Positions 1 through 11,574 of a DNA stretch of 64,000 nucleotides are shown one piece after another. This DNA is from Pisolithus tinctorius (Eukaryota; Basidiomycota; Agaricomycetes; Boletales; Pisolithaceae). The translations under genes were made by a program, and so were the position numbers. How positions within the stretch are numbered: the first letter of the stretch is position 1; each line of letters starts with the position of its first letter. The notes beneath the pieces were generated by a model. It had not been told where the DNA came from and did not search any database. It was given only the letters and a program-made list of their open reading frames with translations. The DNA lies in assembly GCA_024663395.1 (NCBI GenBank), contig JANFAH010000011.1, forward strand, positions 1,703,804 through 1,767,803. Reading direction: 5' to 3'.

Positions 1-21
1 AAGTGGCCAAACACTACATAC

Positions 22-405
22 CTTGATATGTCCATGGTGCAGTCCAACAGGTGCACCAATGCCACCAAGGGCATCAAGTTGTGAAGGGGCAAATGGCTTG
101 GTATCTGCCCCATCCACAGAGATTGGATCATCTCCTAGAGTTATGCCAGGCACCTCTGAAGTAGGTGGCTCAGTATTTGCCTTGTCCATGGGACTTGGAT
201 TATCTGCTGGAGTTGTGCCAGGCACTGCTGAAGTAGGTGGCTCAGTATTCACCTTGTCCACAGGACTTGGATCATCTGCTGAGGTGGCATTGGGCACCCC
301 CAAGGTAAGTGGCTCAGTATCTGCCCTGTCCATAGAACTTGGATTGCCTGCTAGAATTGTATTGGGAACCTCTGACAGCTCAAGATGTTGCAAAGTTCTC
401 TCCTT
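22..405 (-). CDS. Partial exon of unknown gene with 24-residue repeats, runs off the left edge
   Basis: The minus strand is open from a stop near 406 to position 22, where AAG is followed by a good splice donor (GTATGT at 21-16), so the gene continues beyond the window. The exon holds about four copies of a 72-bp (24-residue) repeat rich in Pro, Thr, Asp and Ser, with cores like VPGTTPADNPSPMDKANTEP. The plus strand of the same repeat is also open (131 codons) because the unit is a multiple of three, but the acidic Pro/Thr reading and the donor favour the minus strand. Function is not recognised. It could be a disordered linker of a transposon protein or of a host gene. Confidence 0.4.
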
Positions 406-1130
406 TCAGACTTGTTGAGCTAGCTTGTATGGCTCAAATGTGCACCTATGCCATGAAGTATAGTGTAAAATGTTATTCATGAGAGTGGATTGCATGTAGA
501 GCTCATGGGAAGTTGAAAGATGGATGCAAAATCAGCACCAATAACCCCCTACAAGATACTTCATCAATGGCAGAGCACAGAACAAAGAGACTATGTTGGC
601 TTTGTGACTAACATGACAGTGACAGCAGGTCCTCCCAAAATAATTATCAGCAGACCTGGATCCAGAAATGAGTCAATCAGAGCACCCAGCCCAATATGAG
701 TGGAGGATCATCATCCTGCACCAAAACCTCAGGATGGAAAACAGCACAGTAGATGGAGCACATGGCATACAAACCTGTCGCTATAAAGGTCGTTGTATGG
801 CATAGCAATCACCTTCCTGTTGCAGGATTTCAACAGACTTTTGTCTGAGAGGGGCATTGTACTCACCACAGATGGTAGCAGCCATCGATTGTCATTTAAT
901 TTGTGATTGTAACAATTGTTGTGCACTGATTAACATTTAACCATGTTATCATGCACTTGCATACTGTCATCATGGAAAGCAGATGTATGTGGATGGCACA
1001 CACACAAATCACCTATACATCCTTGGGTCTGAGTTTTCAAGGTGCTAAGAAGTTGGTAGATAGCCAAACTCATCACATCTTGGATGGTATATGACTCTTC
1101 AACAGATATGCACCTGCAAGACATGGACAT
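406..1130. other. No gene seen
   Basis: This stretch is AT-rich with only short open frames on both strands and no protein motif or repeat that I recognise. It may contain upstream exons of the partial minus-strand gene to its left, but no convincing splice chain could be followed. Confidence 0.4.
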
Positions 1131-1740
1131 GTGTCATATACCAAGAAACCCATGGTTTGGTCTTATGTTCAGAACACCAAAACAAACTATGTTCCTCACT
1201 ATACTTTTCTAGTTAGCTTTTGTACTGCCCTCACTTGTGCCAAGGCAGTGTCTGTCTTTGGCTCTCAGACCCCCACCTGCTCACTTGACTTTTAGTTAGT
1301 TCCTGGCATTGCTATTTAGTCCCTCACCAGTAACCCTGGCCTTTGGGTTGCTGGTCTTCAGTATATATACTCTATGTACATTGTACTTAGTTCCTCAGTC
1401 TGAATATCAACCTAGTTCACCCCCTAAGCTCCTAGCTTAAGCCCAAGATGACTCTCAGCTTTTGCTCCTGACCCCCTCAACTTTCTCTGACTTCAACCTG
1501 GCTTGTGCAAGGGTCTAGTGCATGAGCTAAGACCAAGGGTTGTTGCACCTGGCACTCAGCCTTCAGCCTTCAACCCCCAACCCAGTCATGAACTTAACAG
1601 TATATTCAGACTACCACTTGTGCAAGTCACTCACCACCCATGACCAGAACCTGCACCCAAGCTCAAGCAGACCATGCTTTAGAATCTGCCTCTGCCCCGA
1701 GACCAACTTAACCAGAAACCTCAGGTGACCCTCACTGCCA
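1131..1740 (+). repeat. Diverged LTR and gag start related to gypsy A
   Basis: The end of this block follows the LTR and leader of gypsy A (15030-15460) in order: AATATCAAC then TTAGTTC, then TGCAAGGG, a GCA(C/T)GAGCTAA motif, the LTR end TTAACA at 1599 (TTGACA in A), GTATATTC just after it, and then an ATG (1662) followed by a CAAGCTCAA stretch resembling the first gag codons of A. The 5' half is too diverged to align by eye, so the left limit is approximate. It is best read as an old 5' LTR plus the first bases of gag from a sister family of A. Confidence 0.5.
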
Positions 1741-1769
1741 GTTGGCCCTTAGTTCCCTCACATAGTGTA

Positions 1770-2815
1770 GGCACACTCAGTCACAACACATGGGCAGCCT
1801 GTGTGCCAAAACACCAACACTTATATAGACCCTGAGATGGGCCTGCCTAAATAGATTAGCCAGTACACATGGACAGGCCCAAGGGACTAAAGTGAGAGCA
1901 ACATATGTATGGGCCCACAAGTGCATTACCACAACATATGGGAGGGCCCATGGTGGGTAAGGATGTTGAAACATTTAGACAGGCCCATGACCAATTAAGA
2001 ATACTGAGCTGCAGTAAGACATGGACAGGCCCATCCTGGTAGGTTACACCCCTGTCACAACATCAAGGCAGGCCTGCCTATCATAACATGGAGAGGGTCA
2101 CAACATAAGGATGGGCCCAGGAGGAATATCATTTATGGTGTCACAACATATCAATGGGCCCATTCATAATAAGCCATACCCCTGTCACAACATAAAGACA
2201 GGCCTGTCAGTAATATCATTCCATAATGTCACAACATATGGATGGGCCTGTCAATAGTAAGATGTACTGCTGTTGAAACATAAAGATGGGCCCATCACTA
2301 ATATCATTTAATAGAGTCACAACATAAGGTTGGGCCCTTCAGTAGTATTATTGATATATATGGATGGACCCATCCACAGTAAGATGTCCCTCTGACAAAA
2401 CATAAAGACAGGCCTGTCAGTAATCTTATGTATAGCATCACAACATATGGATGGGCCCTCCAGTAGTATTATTTATACTGTCACAACATATGGGCAGGCC
2501 TGGCCCCAGTAAGATGTACCCTGTCAAAACATAAAGATGGGCCCGTCACTAGTATCATTGAATAGAGTCACAACATATGGATGGTCCCTTCAGTAATATA
2601 ATCTATATTGTCACAACATATCGACAGGCCCATCCACAGTAAGATGTACCTCTGATGAAACATAAAGATGGGCCCATCAGTAATCTCATGTATAGCATCA
2701 CAACATATGGATGGGCCCTTCAGTAGTATTATTTATATTGTCACAGCATATGGGTGGGCCTGGCCCCAGTAAGATGTACCCTGTTGAAACATAAAGATGG
2801 GCCCATCACTAATGG
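1770..2815. repeat. Tandem repeat, ~130-bp unit made of ~43-bp sub-units
   Basis: Phrases such as CACAACATATGGATGGGCCC, CATAAAGATGGGCCCATCA and CCAGTAAGATGTACC recur in fixed order. The phrase AAACATAAAGA falls near 2270, 2396, 2526, 2657 and 2788, giving a period of about 130 bases. Inside each unit three related sub-units each contain ATGGGCC or CAGGCC. No protein is encoded. The array abuts the 161-bp array. Confidence 0.85.
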
Positions 2816-3640
2816 ATGTGGTATCCCTGGCACCCACTGAACAGTGGCTTTCAATGGACACCATGCTGGCATGAATTGGAGATGATTTGAGTGACCCATA
2901 TCTTACAAGCTGCACCCTGGATGTATTTGGCATTAATCAGACTATTTCTAGCCATCCACCCATCTGTATTGAGCAGATGTGGTATCCCCAGCACCTGCTG
3001 AATGGCAGCTTTCCATGGACACCATGATGGCATGAATTGGAGATGATTTGAGTGACCCAGATCTCACAAGCTGCACTCTGGATGTATTTGGCATTAATCA
3101 GACTATTTCCAGCCATCTGCCCATCCACATTGAGCAGATGTGGCATCCCCAGCACCCCCTCAATAGTGGCTTGCCATGGACACCATTCCAGCATGAATTG
3201 GAGCTGATTTGAGTGACCCAGACCTCACAAGCTGAACCCTTGGTGTATTTGGCATTAATCAGACTATTGCCAGCCATCTGCCCATCCACATTGAGCAGAT
3301 GCAGCATCCCTGGCACCCACTCAACAGTGGCTTTCCATGGACACCATTCTGGCATGAATCAGAGCTGATTTGAGTGACCCAGACCTCACAAGCTGCACCT
3401 GGGATGTATGTCCCATTAATCAGACTATTGCCAGCCTTCTGCCTATCTGTATTGAGTGGATGTGGTATCCTTGGCACCCACTCAACAGTGGCTTTCCATG
3501 GACACCATGCTGGCATGAATTGGAGCTGATTTGAGTGACACAGATCTCACAAGCTGCACCCTTGGTGTATTTGGCAGTAATCAGACTATTGCCAGCCTTC
3601 TGCCCATCTGTATTGAGTCCTGGGATGTATGTCCCATTAA
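2816..3640. repeat. 161-bp tandem repeat, about five copies
   Basis: Landmarks such as TTTGAGTGACCCAGA, GGCATTAATCAGACTATT and CATGGACACCAT recur every 161 bases from about 2816. Serial minus-strand open frames of 85 codons start at the same 161-base step (3194, 3355, 3516), an effect of the repeat and not evidence of genes. The right edge fuses into the integrase zinc-finger region of gypsy C at ~3640, so the array either invaded or was built from the end of that element. Confidence 0.9.
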
Positions 3641-4826
3641 TCACTCCAACTAGTAGCTCAAATGGGTGTCTTCTTGTTATGGGCTCTAACAGTGAGTTTA
3701 GTTTGGGTGTGCTGAAGTTTTTGCATTTTGCACAGTCATGTATGGCCTTCATTACTGCGAGATCTATTTTTGGCATGTAGTAGCGATCTGTTAAACCGAT
3801 TTTTAGTGCATCCCGACCCCAGTGTCCTCCAGTTTTGTGCGCTTGTCATGCCTTTTCTTCAGCCTCTTCTCATGAGATACACTCTACCTTATGTCATGGC
3901 CTGATACTGGTGCTGCCATACAATCTCCATAGCTTACCCTCCTGTATCACTTACTGCTTTGCCTGATGTTTTGCCTTGCTATGGTCATGGATGGGTGTGT
4001 TTGCATTGGTGTTGAGTATGGCATCTACAACCTCATGGAACAGTGGTTCATTGTTGAAACATTGTTGTAATTCTTGATCACTCTGGGATAATTTGTCAAT
4101 GGTGAACATGTTGTTGATGAGTCCTAGCATTGTTTCGGGATCTGGGCTGACCAACCAGTTACTCCCATCTTCCTCACTGTCATGGTCTATGTTGTCCCAT
4201 TGTCAGCTTAGCCTGTCCATGACTACATTGAGATGCCCTGGTACATGTTGCACCGCTATAATGTTGTGCACTAGTATTCCATCTCACCATCATGCATGTG
4301 CTGCAGATATGTTGTTGTTTGACAGGATGTCCTTGAGGGCTTGACAGTCCATTTCGATTTCCACTGGGAAGCCCCATACTATGTCTGTGAAGCAGTCTAA
4401 GCCAAACTTCAGCACTGCCAACTCTAACAGGAACAGCTTGTAGTTCCTCTCAGTCAATGACATTTGTTTCAATGCAAACACTATTGGTACCATTTTTTTG
4501 ATAGTTTTGCCTGTTGGTGTTTGAATCTCATTACACTGTGTGAGTACAGCTCTGAAGCCTTCTTGGCATCCATCCATAGTTACTATGAATGGTGTCCCAT
4601 TGTATTGTGGCATGTGCAATGTTGGTTGGCTTGTTAATGCTACTTTGAAGTTTAGAAATGCTGCTGTGTGCTTGGGCTCCCATTTATCTAAGAGCTTGTG
4701 GTTAGTCAGGGCTTTTCAGTATGTGGACTTAGAGATGGGCTTAGGTATGTCAACTTGTTTTAGCAAATCCCAAAGCAGTCCCTCAATTTTGGCATACCCT
4801 CTGATGAGGTCTTGGAAGTGGCCTGT
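3641..4826 (-). pseudogene. Gypsy C pol fragment: RT end, RNase H, integrase zinc domain
   Basis: Reading leftward on the minus strand: the RT thumb (HFQDLIRGYAKIEG), RNase H (TPFIVTMDGCQEGFRAVLTQ, then LLELAVLKFGLDCF and VEIEMDCQALKDIL), and an HHCC integrase finger (HKTGGHWGRDAL ... DCAKCKNF) up to ITRRHPFELLV at ~3640, where the 161-bp repeat cuts in. The frame is interrupted by stops, including TGA at 4717-4719. The right edge is where gypsy B inserted; the missing upstream RT piece lies at 23038-23395. This is the basidiomycete Ty3/gypsy lineage without a recognisable chromodomain here, and it is dead. Confidence 0.85.
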
Positions 4827-5822
4827 TGTAAGACAAAACTTCTGGGAAGCGTGTGACTAGGGGAAGGCTGAAGGGAGAATTCCCTAGGATTGTCCCAAGG
4901 GATACTGCGTGGAAGGAGAAGTTGAGAATAAAGTTAGAAGGGGGTGGGGAATTCAAGTGAGAGCCATGGAATTTAATTCTGGACAGGTGTGGACATGTGA
5001 GGAACAGCAAGATGGGTATATGAAATTCCGGGAGGCTGCTATGCATCAAGAAGAGTGAATTCAAAGTAAAAGGGACATGGGATAAGGTGTGCAGGACTGG
5101 AGGACACAGGAGACACAAAGACCACTGGGGACACTGAAGACACTGTAGACTCTATATATGCACTTTAGACTCTGGGAACTCTCAAACTTGCAGAACACAC
5201 ACAGATAGTGACTCCAAAGGTGGGTGGTATATTTCTGATGCTATGGTGGAATTATATAGTACAGGGAAAGTAGGTACAAGTCAGAGTAAGGTGGGGTGGA
5301 AAAACTAAAAGATCAGTAAATAAAGGGAAGGACATCAGATGTCAGCAAAATACAGATGCATGTGAAATTGTCCAGTGGGTAGTAGACAAGAGTAAGAACA
5401 GGACAACAGTAAGGGGTATCTTCCAACAGAACGAGAGTATGCATACAAGTGGGAGGTGGAGCTGAGTGGCACAGGAGGGCAGAATGTAGTGTACTGGCAT
5501 GAAGTCCAGCTTGCAGAATTTAGGGCAACAGGGGAAACTGGAGTTTTTTAGAGGTAAGTGGCATGGATGACTGGTGACATGGCTGAGCAGTGGCATGGCT
5601 ACTGAATTCAGGATGACTCTGTGTGAATGTGGCATTTCCAGATCAGTGTTTTGATGACTGAGAGACATGCTGAAGGTCAGTAGAGACTCTGAAGGTGACA
5701 GGGGTTGGGAGGAAACTCGAGGACATGAGTGGGAAAAATTCCAAAATGGGTTTGTCATAGAGGCCTGTGGAATTTAGTGACAGATTCCTGTTCCAGCCTC
5801 AGGGAGTATATGGCTTCCTACA
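4827..5822 (-). repeat. 3' LTR of gypsy B
   Basis: This 996-bp block begins TGTAAGAC and ends CCTACA on the plus strand and aligns without net length change to the split LTR at 13995-14646/22690-23033. Most differences seen are C/T and G/A transitions. On the element's own strand it is preceded by a short purine stretch (CCCCAGGAGG, complement of 5823-5832) that can serve as polypurine tract. Confidence 0.92.
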
Positions 5823-5974
5823 CCTCCTGGGGACTTTGAATGCTGACTGTCCTCAGTCAGACCAAACTGAGGCATGACAGAGACAAGCGCAGAATATCAG
5901 CAGATGTTATGTAACAATGATGGCATGTGGTCAGAATTCTGCCTCATGCAGAGGGAAATTCTGCATTGTATGAG

Positions 5975-7679
5975 ATGGCCCTGCAGAATTTAAATGTGCT
6001 CAGAAGGTGGCTCACCACTCATCAAACCTTCACTCCCAGCTACACCCACATCCACTACCCACACGAATACCTGTTCTCCAACATGCAAGCCTACTCGATC
6101 CATGATGCATGGCCAATGTTCAGCATGAGGGACCAGGCAATCACCTCACTGTCAGCAGCTCTGAGGCACATCAGAGTGCTAATTGACACGGTGCCACAAC
6201 CAGAAGAGAGCTTAGAGGCAATATACAAGTGGGTGGGGGACTGGGACCAGACTTGGGTGAGTGCACCAGATACTCGTGCAATGTGACATGCTAACAGGTC
6301 CCCAGGCCGGTATTTACTTGTGGTGGAAGCATGTTAATGAGAACAAAATTTCCATCCCAAAGGTGTGTGATGCCAATCTCCGCAACATGACCGAAGAATC
6401 TGCAATACAGCAGAACAAGATGATCCTGGTGGTGATCGCCATAGCAGATCTTTGTCAGCTGGAAGGGCAGCGAAGGTTCCACATCGATGATGTCTTCAAG
6501 GACTACCAGGCGCAGGTCAAGGAGAGAGCACACTTGGAGGCTGAGAGGCTGGCCAAGGCACCATCAGTGCATACCCAGGGCCAAACAGCAAGAGATGAAG
6601 GCCAAGACCACATGCCAGTGGACACCGAAGGGGACACTGCAAGAGGAGGTACATGCTCAGCAGGGGGGGGCTCTGGCAGCATGATCAAGGGAAAAGGGAA
6701 ACAGCAGGTGCATGCGACATCCCTGACAACCCTGAGCGCAAACGCTGACTTCAATGGAAACTCCACAGGCTACCAGTGAAGAGGACGAGCTTGCTGATGA
6801 TGATGAGGGCAATGGTGAAGGCGAGCCAGGCCCTTCCACAAAGGGACTTTGCATGACTGGAGATGACGAGCCTTGTGAGGTGTGTGCCCAGACAAACAAC
6901 AAACCTTGTGTGCATCAGGCAGCCAGAGTCATCCTGCAAATGATGCCAGAAGGTGAAGTGCAAGTGCTTGCACTCTCATGGAGTAGGGTGGAAGGTGAGT
7001 ACTGCACAGGTGAAATTCCACAAGGGAACAAGTTTGACACCACCTTCAGCAAAAGAACTCTGGTAATGTTGGAGAGACCAGGCTGTCCCACAAATGGGTC
7101 AGATCAGTTATGACCTCAAAGGCAGCTCCTGTGGGACCTGCGACTGGACCCTCCAAGAAGCTCATGCTGAGAATCCTGGCTCGAAAATGGCAGCCTGATC
7201 CAACCCCTACACACTCACCTTCACCAGAACCTACCACTTCCCCCCACAATCCTTTGCCAACCCCTCATCTCTTTTGCCATGTGGCTACTCCAACACCCAG
7301 ACCTTCGACCCTACCAGCCCCTGTCAATGAACCCTCCACAGCACTCCCTTTCGACAAACCACAAATCGAGTTCGAGCCATTTTCTGCAATTGTGACTGGC
7401 TTGCTAAATGAACTGGGAGGTGTCAAAGAGCCAGTCTAGAGCGACACTCCTTTGGGTGCTGAAATTCCAGGGGTCAAAAACCCACATGAGCAGTCGACAG
7501 CAAGCATTGTCGAATGTCTGTGAGTGCTCGAAGTGAGGGCCAAGGACGAGGAATTTGAGCTGGAGCAGGTCTACCAGCTGCTGGAGATGTTGGCGAGGCG
7601 GGTAACACATCGGATCGAGACTGCATGGGCTAGATGGGAGGAGTTGCAAAGGTTGAAGGACAATCTCTGGGACCTGTAA
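5975..7679 (+). CDS. Antisense accessory gene of gypsy B (unknown function)
   Basis: This gene lies between the 3' LTR and the integrase end of B, on the strand opposite to pol. The first in-frame ATG is 5975. Exon 1 ends at 6256 (GDWDQTW) and joins in phase to 6306 (AGIYLWWKHVNENK) across a 49-bp intron with branch motif CTAAC. The following exon includes a helical, charged stretch (VFKDYQAQVKERAHLEAE). At ~6750 the frame changes near a run of nine G, then comes an acidic segment, a Cys/His motif (EPCEVCAQTNNKPCVH), a Pro/Thr-rich part and a helical C-terminus (RWEELQRLKDNLWDL) ending at TAA 7677-7679. A TAG at 7437-7439 and the frame change mean either more introns or decay. Its end faces the pol end. 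Not recognised as any named family. Confidence 0.6.
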
Positions 7680-7929
7680 ATAGTGTACTAGAGTCTGCAG
7701 AATTTTTTGTACTTGTATGTTCCAAATTTGCAAGAGTGTATCATGCATCAGTATTAGTACTACAGTAAGGGAAGGAAATGTAAGACTTCTGAAGGTAAAC
7801 TTGGTGTGGAAATTTTTTTTTTTTTGACTTTGTTTCTTGTGAGTGGTGTGGCTTTCATATATGAGATGAAATGGGTATCAATAAAGAAAGAATGGAGAAA
7901 GAAAAGAAAGAGGTAAAGAGAAGGATGGA
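7680..7929. other. Tail-to-tail 3' region of the antisense gene and pol in B
   Basis: The 250 bases between the two convergent genes include AATAAA at about 7879 in the plus direction, suitable as a polyadenylation signal for the antisense gene, and a T-run at 7811-7825. Nothing else is seen. Confidence 0.45.
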
Positions 7930-10900
7930 CTACTCATCTGACTCATCCAAAGGGACACCAGTGAGCATAGGGTCTGGGAATGAATCCTCTTCAAAGTGAT
8001 CCAGGTCTTGTGTGGAAGCACCAGTTAGCTGGGTGACTTCAATATGAGCATTATTCCATGGGAAATAGGGGTATAGGTGAAAGGCAGCAAAGTGGAATTT
8101 CAAGAGGGCACCATCTAATTCTGCAAGTATGTACAAGCCACCTTTAGTGTGTCTGACAATGATCATAGGCCCTAGGTAGCATGGCTTGGTTTTCCAGTTG
8201 AGTTCTAGTTCAATGCAGGAATTCTGAACAAGGATGAGTGACCCCAGTTTGAAGTTAAAGTCTTTGATAGAATGTGCAAAATGGTTGACAAATTCTTTGG
8301 CTGAGGCAAAGCAGGATTTTAGGACCAAATTGTGGATGCGAGCGAGGTCCTCTGGGCATTTCTGGAGTTGGTGAGCATGGTGTGCAATGAGGTCTGCAGT
8401 CAAGTAAAATTCCGCTTCAAATGGGGCTAAGAACATTGCTTCGACCAGATCAAAAGGGAGCCTGAGTTCGACACCATGAGCCATATAGAACAGAGAAAAC
8501 CTGGTTGCCTTGTGGACCATAACCCTCTCCACCAAAAATACCACAGGGGCAACCTCTGACCACCTTGATGCTTCCCCACTACAACTTTTCACCATTGCCT
8601 CTCTTACATCAAAATGCTGCTGTTTGACCACTCCATTAGTCTGCGAGTTATAAGGGGAGATGTGTATGTGACAAATTCTGAAGGTCTTGGAGAGCCAGTT
8701 GAGAACAAGAATGTATGGTCCCCCATTATCTGTGACAATCTCTGCAATGGCACCCCAATGGCACAGAATCTGTTCGAAGATGAACTTTCCAATGGACTTG
8801 CCTGTCTCTGCATGAAGCATAGCCCATTCGGGGTAACTGGTGAGTGAACAGCGGGCTTGGGTGACATAGCGAACGCCGTTTGACTTTGGCATTAAGAATG
8901 TGTCCATATATGCCTTGTAGAATAGGGGTTCAGAGATAGCAATGACTGGTGGGATATAAACACAGTCCAAATGACAGATCTGGCACTCATGGCATGATTT
9001 AACATACCAGCAGACGTCCTGCTCTAGCATGGGCCACCAAAAGTGAGTCAGCAAATGCATGTGGGTCAAGAAGATACCCTTGTGCCCTAGGTCATCATGG
9101 GCCTGGTGGAGAATTCCAAGGCATTTGTGTGGGGGTACCACTAGCTGATGCTGTCCCTGGGGATCCTTCCTCCACAGTTCTCCTCCTTTCATGAAATACC
9201 AAGTTGCCAGATGCACTAGGCTTTCCAACTCCCCCTCTCCCAATCCTTCTGGCATTTTCTTCATCTCCAAAAACTCCTTCACCACTCTCATCCTCTCCTC
9301 TCTCTGTTTCACTTTTTCTGACCTCAGAATTTCGGTCTCGAGGTTTTCTGGCATCAATTCTTCAGTGGTAAAGATACCTAGACTCTGTGACAGGGGGAGA
9401 GATGAGTCTGACATGATGCTCAGAATTTCCAAGGGGTAAGGTTGAGACTCAAAACACGCTTCCCTATGATTCAAGAGCTCAACTGCAAAAGCCCCACACT
9501 CATTGATCCAATCCTCATAGTCCTTGTCTCCCTCCTCATCTTCTTCTGCTCTTGGCCTCCTCAAAAGTCCATCCGGCGCTGTGTGCTTGTGTGCTGGAAC
9601 ATGTATGAGCTCAAAGTCAAATAGGAGAATTCTGGCAATCCAATGATTTATGGTCACATTAGGCTGTAGGTCAGGATTGTTAATCAACCCTTTGATGTAC
9701 TGTGCATCCACCTCAATGACTAAATTCCACATGCCGAAGATATGAAGTCAGATGTCATGCAAGGCATGGAAAAGCCCAAATAATTCTAGCTTAGCTTGGC
9801 TGTAGCAGCATTTGCAATTGTTGAGAGTTATCGAACCAAACCTAGCAGGGTAGCATTTGCCATCTTCCCCCTCCTGCATGAGGAGGTACCCAACAGCGAT
9901 GTTAGAAGTGTCAACAGCTAAGATGACTTTCCTTTCAGAATTATAGTTGATAGTTCACAACACAGGGGATGAGATGATCGCACAGTGGAGGTACTCCATT
10001 GCTTCCTTGTGTTTGTCATGGAATTCAAAGGGGATGTCCTTCTTGGTCAGCTCAACAAGGGGATGGGCATGTTTGGCGAAGTCTTTGATGAAGATCCTGC
10101 AGTATGAACAGAGACCTAAAAATACACGTACTTCAGTGACATTTGTGCAGTAAGGCCAATCTTTAATCTTTTGGACTTTAGATTTGTCTGGAATTCTACC
10201 CTCAAATGACACCTTGTGCCCAACCACTATGATAGACAGCGCAGCAATGATGCATTTCTTTGCTGACATGGTGGCTCCTGCATGACACAGATGGTGTAAG
10301 AGTCAGTTGATGTTCTGCAGGTGCTCCCAGATGAAGTGTCTAGTCCTGGAATTCTGTGGAATCATTTTGTAAGTCCCATCAGGATTTTGGTAGTGAGACT
10401 TGGGGGCTTTAATAGGACAGTCATTGATAAACAGAATGGTGACTTCCAGAATTTTGTCCTCTAAAATCCAACAGATGTCTCTGTGGAAAATTTGGACAGC
10501 ATTCATGTAGCCCATAGGAAGTTTGGTGAGTTGAAGGGTGCCGATAGGAGTTTGGAAGGTAGTGAGGTCTTGGTAATCGTCGTGTATGGTGCAATGATTG
10601 TATCCAACCATAAGATCTAAAATTCCATAGACTGAATGGCAAGCGAAGGCTTCAGCGATCGAATTGATGAAGGGGGGAATGGCTGAATCCTGGATAGAGA
10701 TGGTGTTTAGAGGTTGTAGGTCATGTATGAGGCACAGAGATTTTCTGTCCTTCTTGACCATGCAGAACCATTTTGAGCGGTAAGACGAAGTAGATGGTTC
10801 ATAAACCCCTGTGGAGATCTTTTCTTTGATGATGTTAACAACTTCACGGAAAATAGCAGGAGGGATGGGAATATTTCGCTCAATCCAAGGCTTGTGAGCT

Positions 10901-11574
10901 AGCATAGGTATCTTCAGGGATGGGAACATGTCCTCTCAGAAGGTCCCTCTTTCTGAAGCGTCCCAAGCAAAGGCATCCTCTTGCTCCCTCACCAACCATT
11001 GTACTAAATCTAATTCCATAGGCCAAAGGAACCTTGCCAGGTCCAGATTGAGCTCATCAGCTCTTTCCTGAGTAAACCTGGAACCTGGCACAAATGGAGG
11101 GGGATGGGTAGGTAAAACAGGCAGATCTGTGAGTGGGTCTTCGGCCTCCCAATGTTCTACCCAGAATTCAGCTGGCATCGAAGTTGGTACCAGCCTCACC
11201 TTCCTCGCTACAGGCTTGTACTTTAAGACATGATAAATGGGATCAAACTGATAAGTAGAGCGTAAGGCAGAGATTGTCAGTGGGGAAATGGTAGTAGCAG
11301 ATGAGAACAAGAAAGGATCAGTTGGAGAAACAGAACTGGTGTCAAAGGGATCGACAGGGGGCATACTGTTGCCTCGTAAATCGTAGGTAAATGCTGCAGC
11401 AGAATTTATGGCAGTGTCTGTGGGCAAAAACACAGTAGACTTCAAAGGGTATAAAGGTGGATCAGAAACATAAAGTGAACACACGGAGAAAACACAGTCC
11501 TGGTCTCCTTGCAGATCATGCGAGTCCTCGACTGATATTAAAAACCCTGTTTGGGAGGATTCATGTGGCGACAC
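7930..11574 (-). pseudogene. Gypsy B pol: RT, RNase H, integrase
   Basis: One frame can be followed on the minus strand from 11574 to 7930, broken only by TGA codons at 10936, 10303, 9955 and 9748. RT carries PIGTLQLTKLPMGYMNA and a palm box reading FIND where FIDD is expected (Asp to Asn, codon 10423-10425). RNase H and a connection follow (ILAVDTS, VEVDAQYIKG-like). Integrase has the zinc finger (HDDLGHKG ... CHECQIC), catalytic Asp in AYMDTFLMP and TDNGGPY, but Lys in NGVVKQQHFDVREA where the third catalytic Glu should be (codon 8623-8625). No chromodomain is seen. The N-terminal end overlaps the gag/protease ORF by 37 bases in the -1 frame. Confidence 0.9.

Noticed and set aside
23..418. 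Plus-strand 131-codon ORF at the left edge
   Set aside because: The opposite strand of the same 72-bp repeat is also open, is of more usual composition and ends in a proper splice donor; kept the minus-strand reading.
2937..3516. Three 85-codon minus-strand ORFs in series
   Set aside because: They start exactly 161 bases apart and are shifted copies of the satellite unit.
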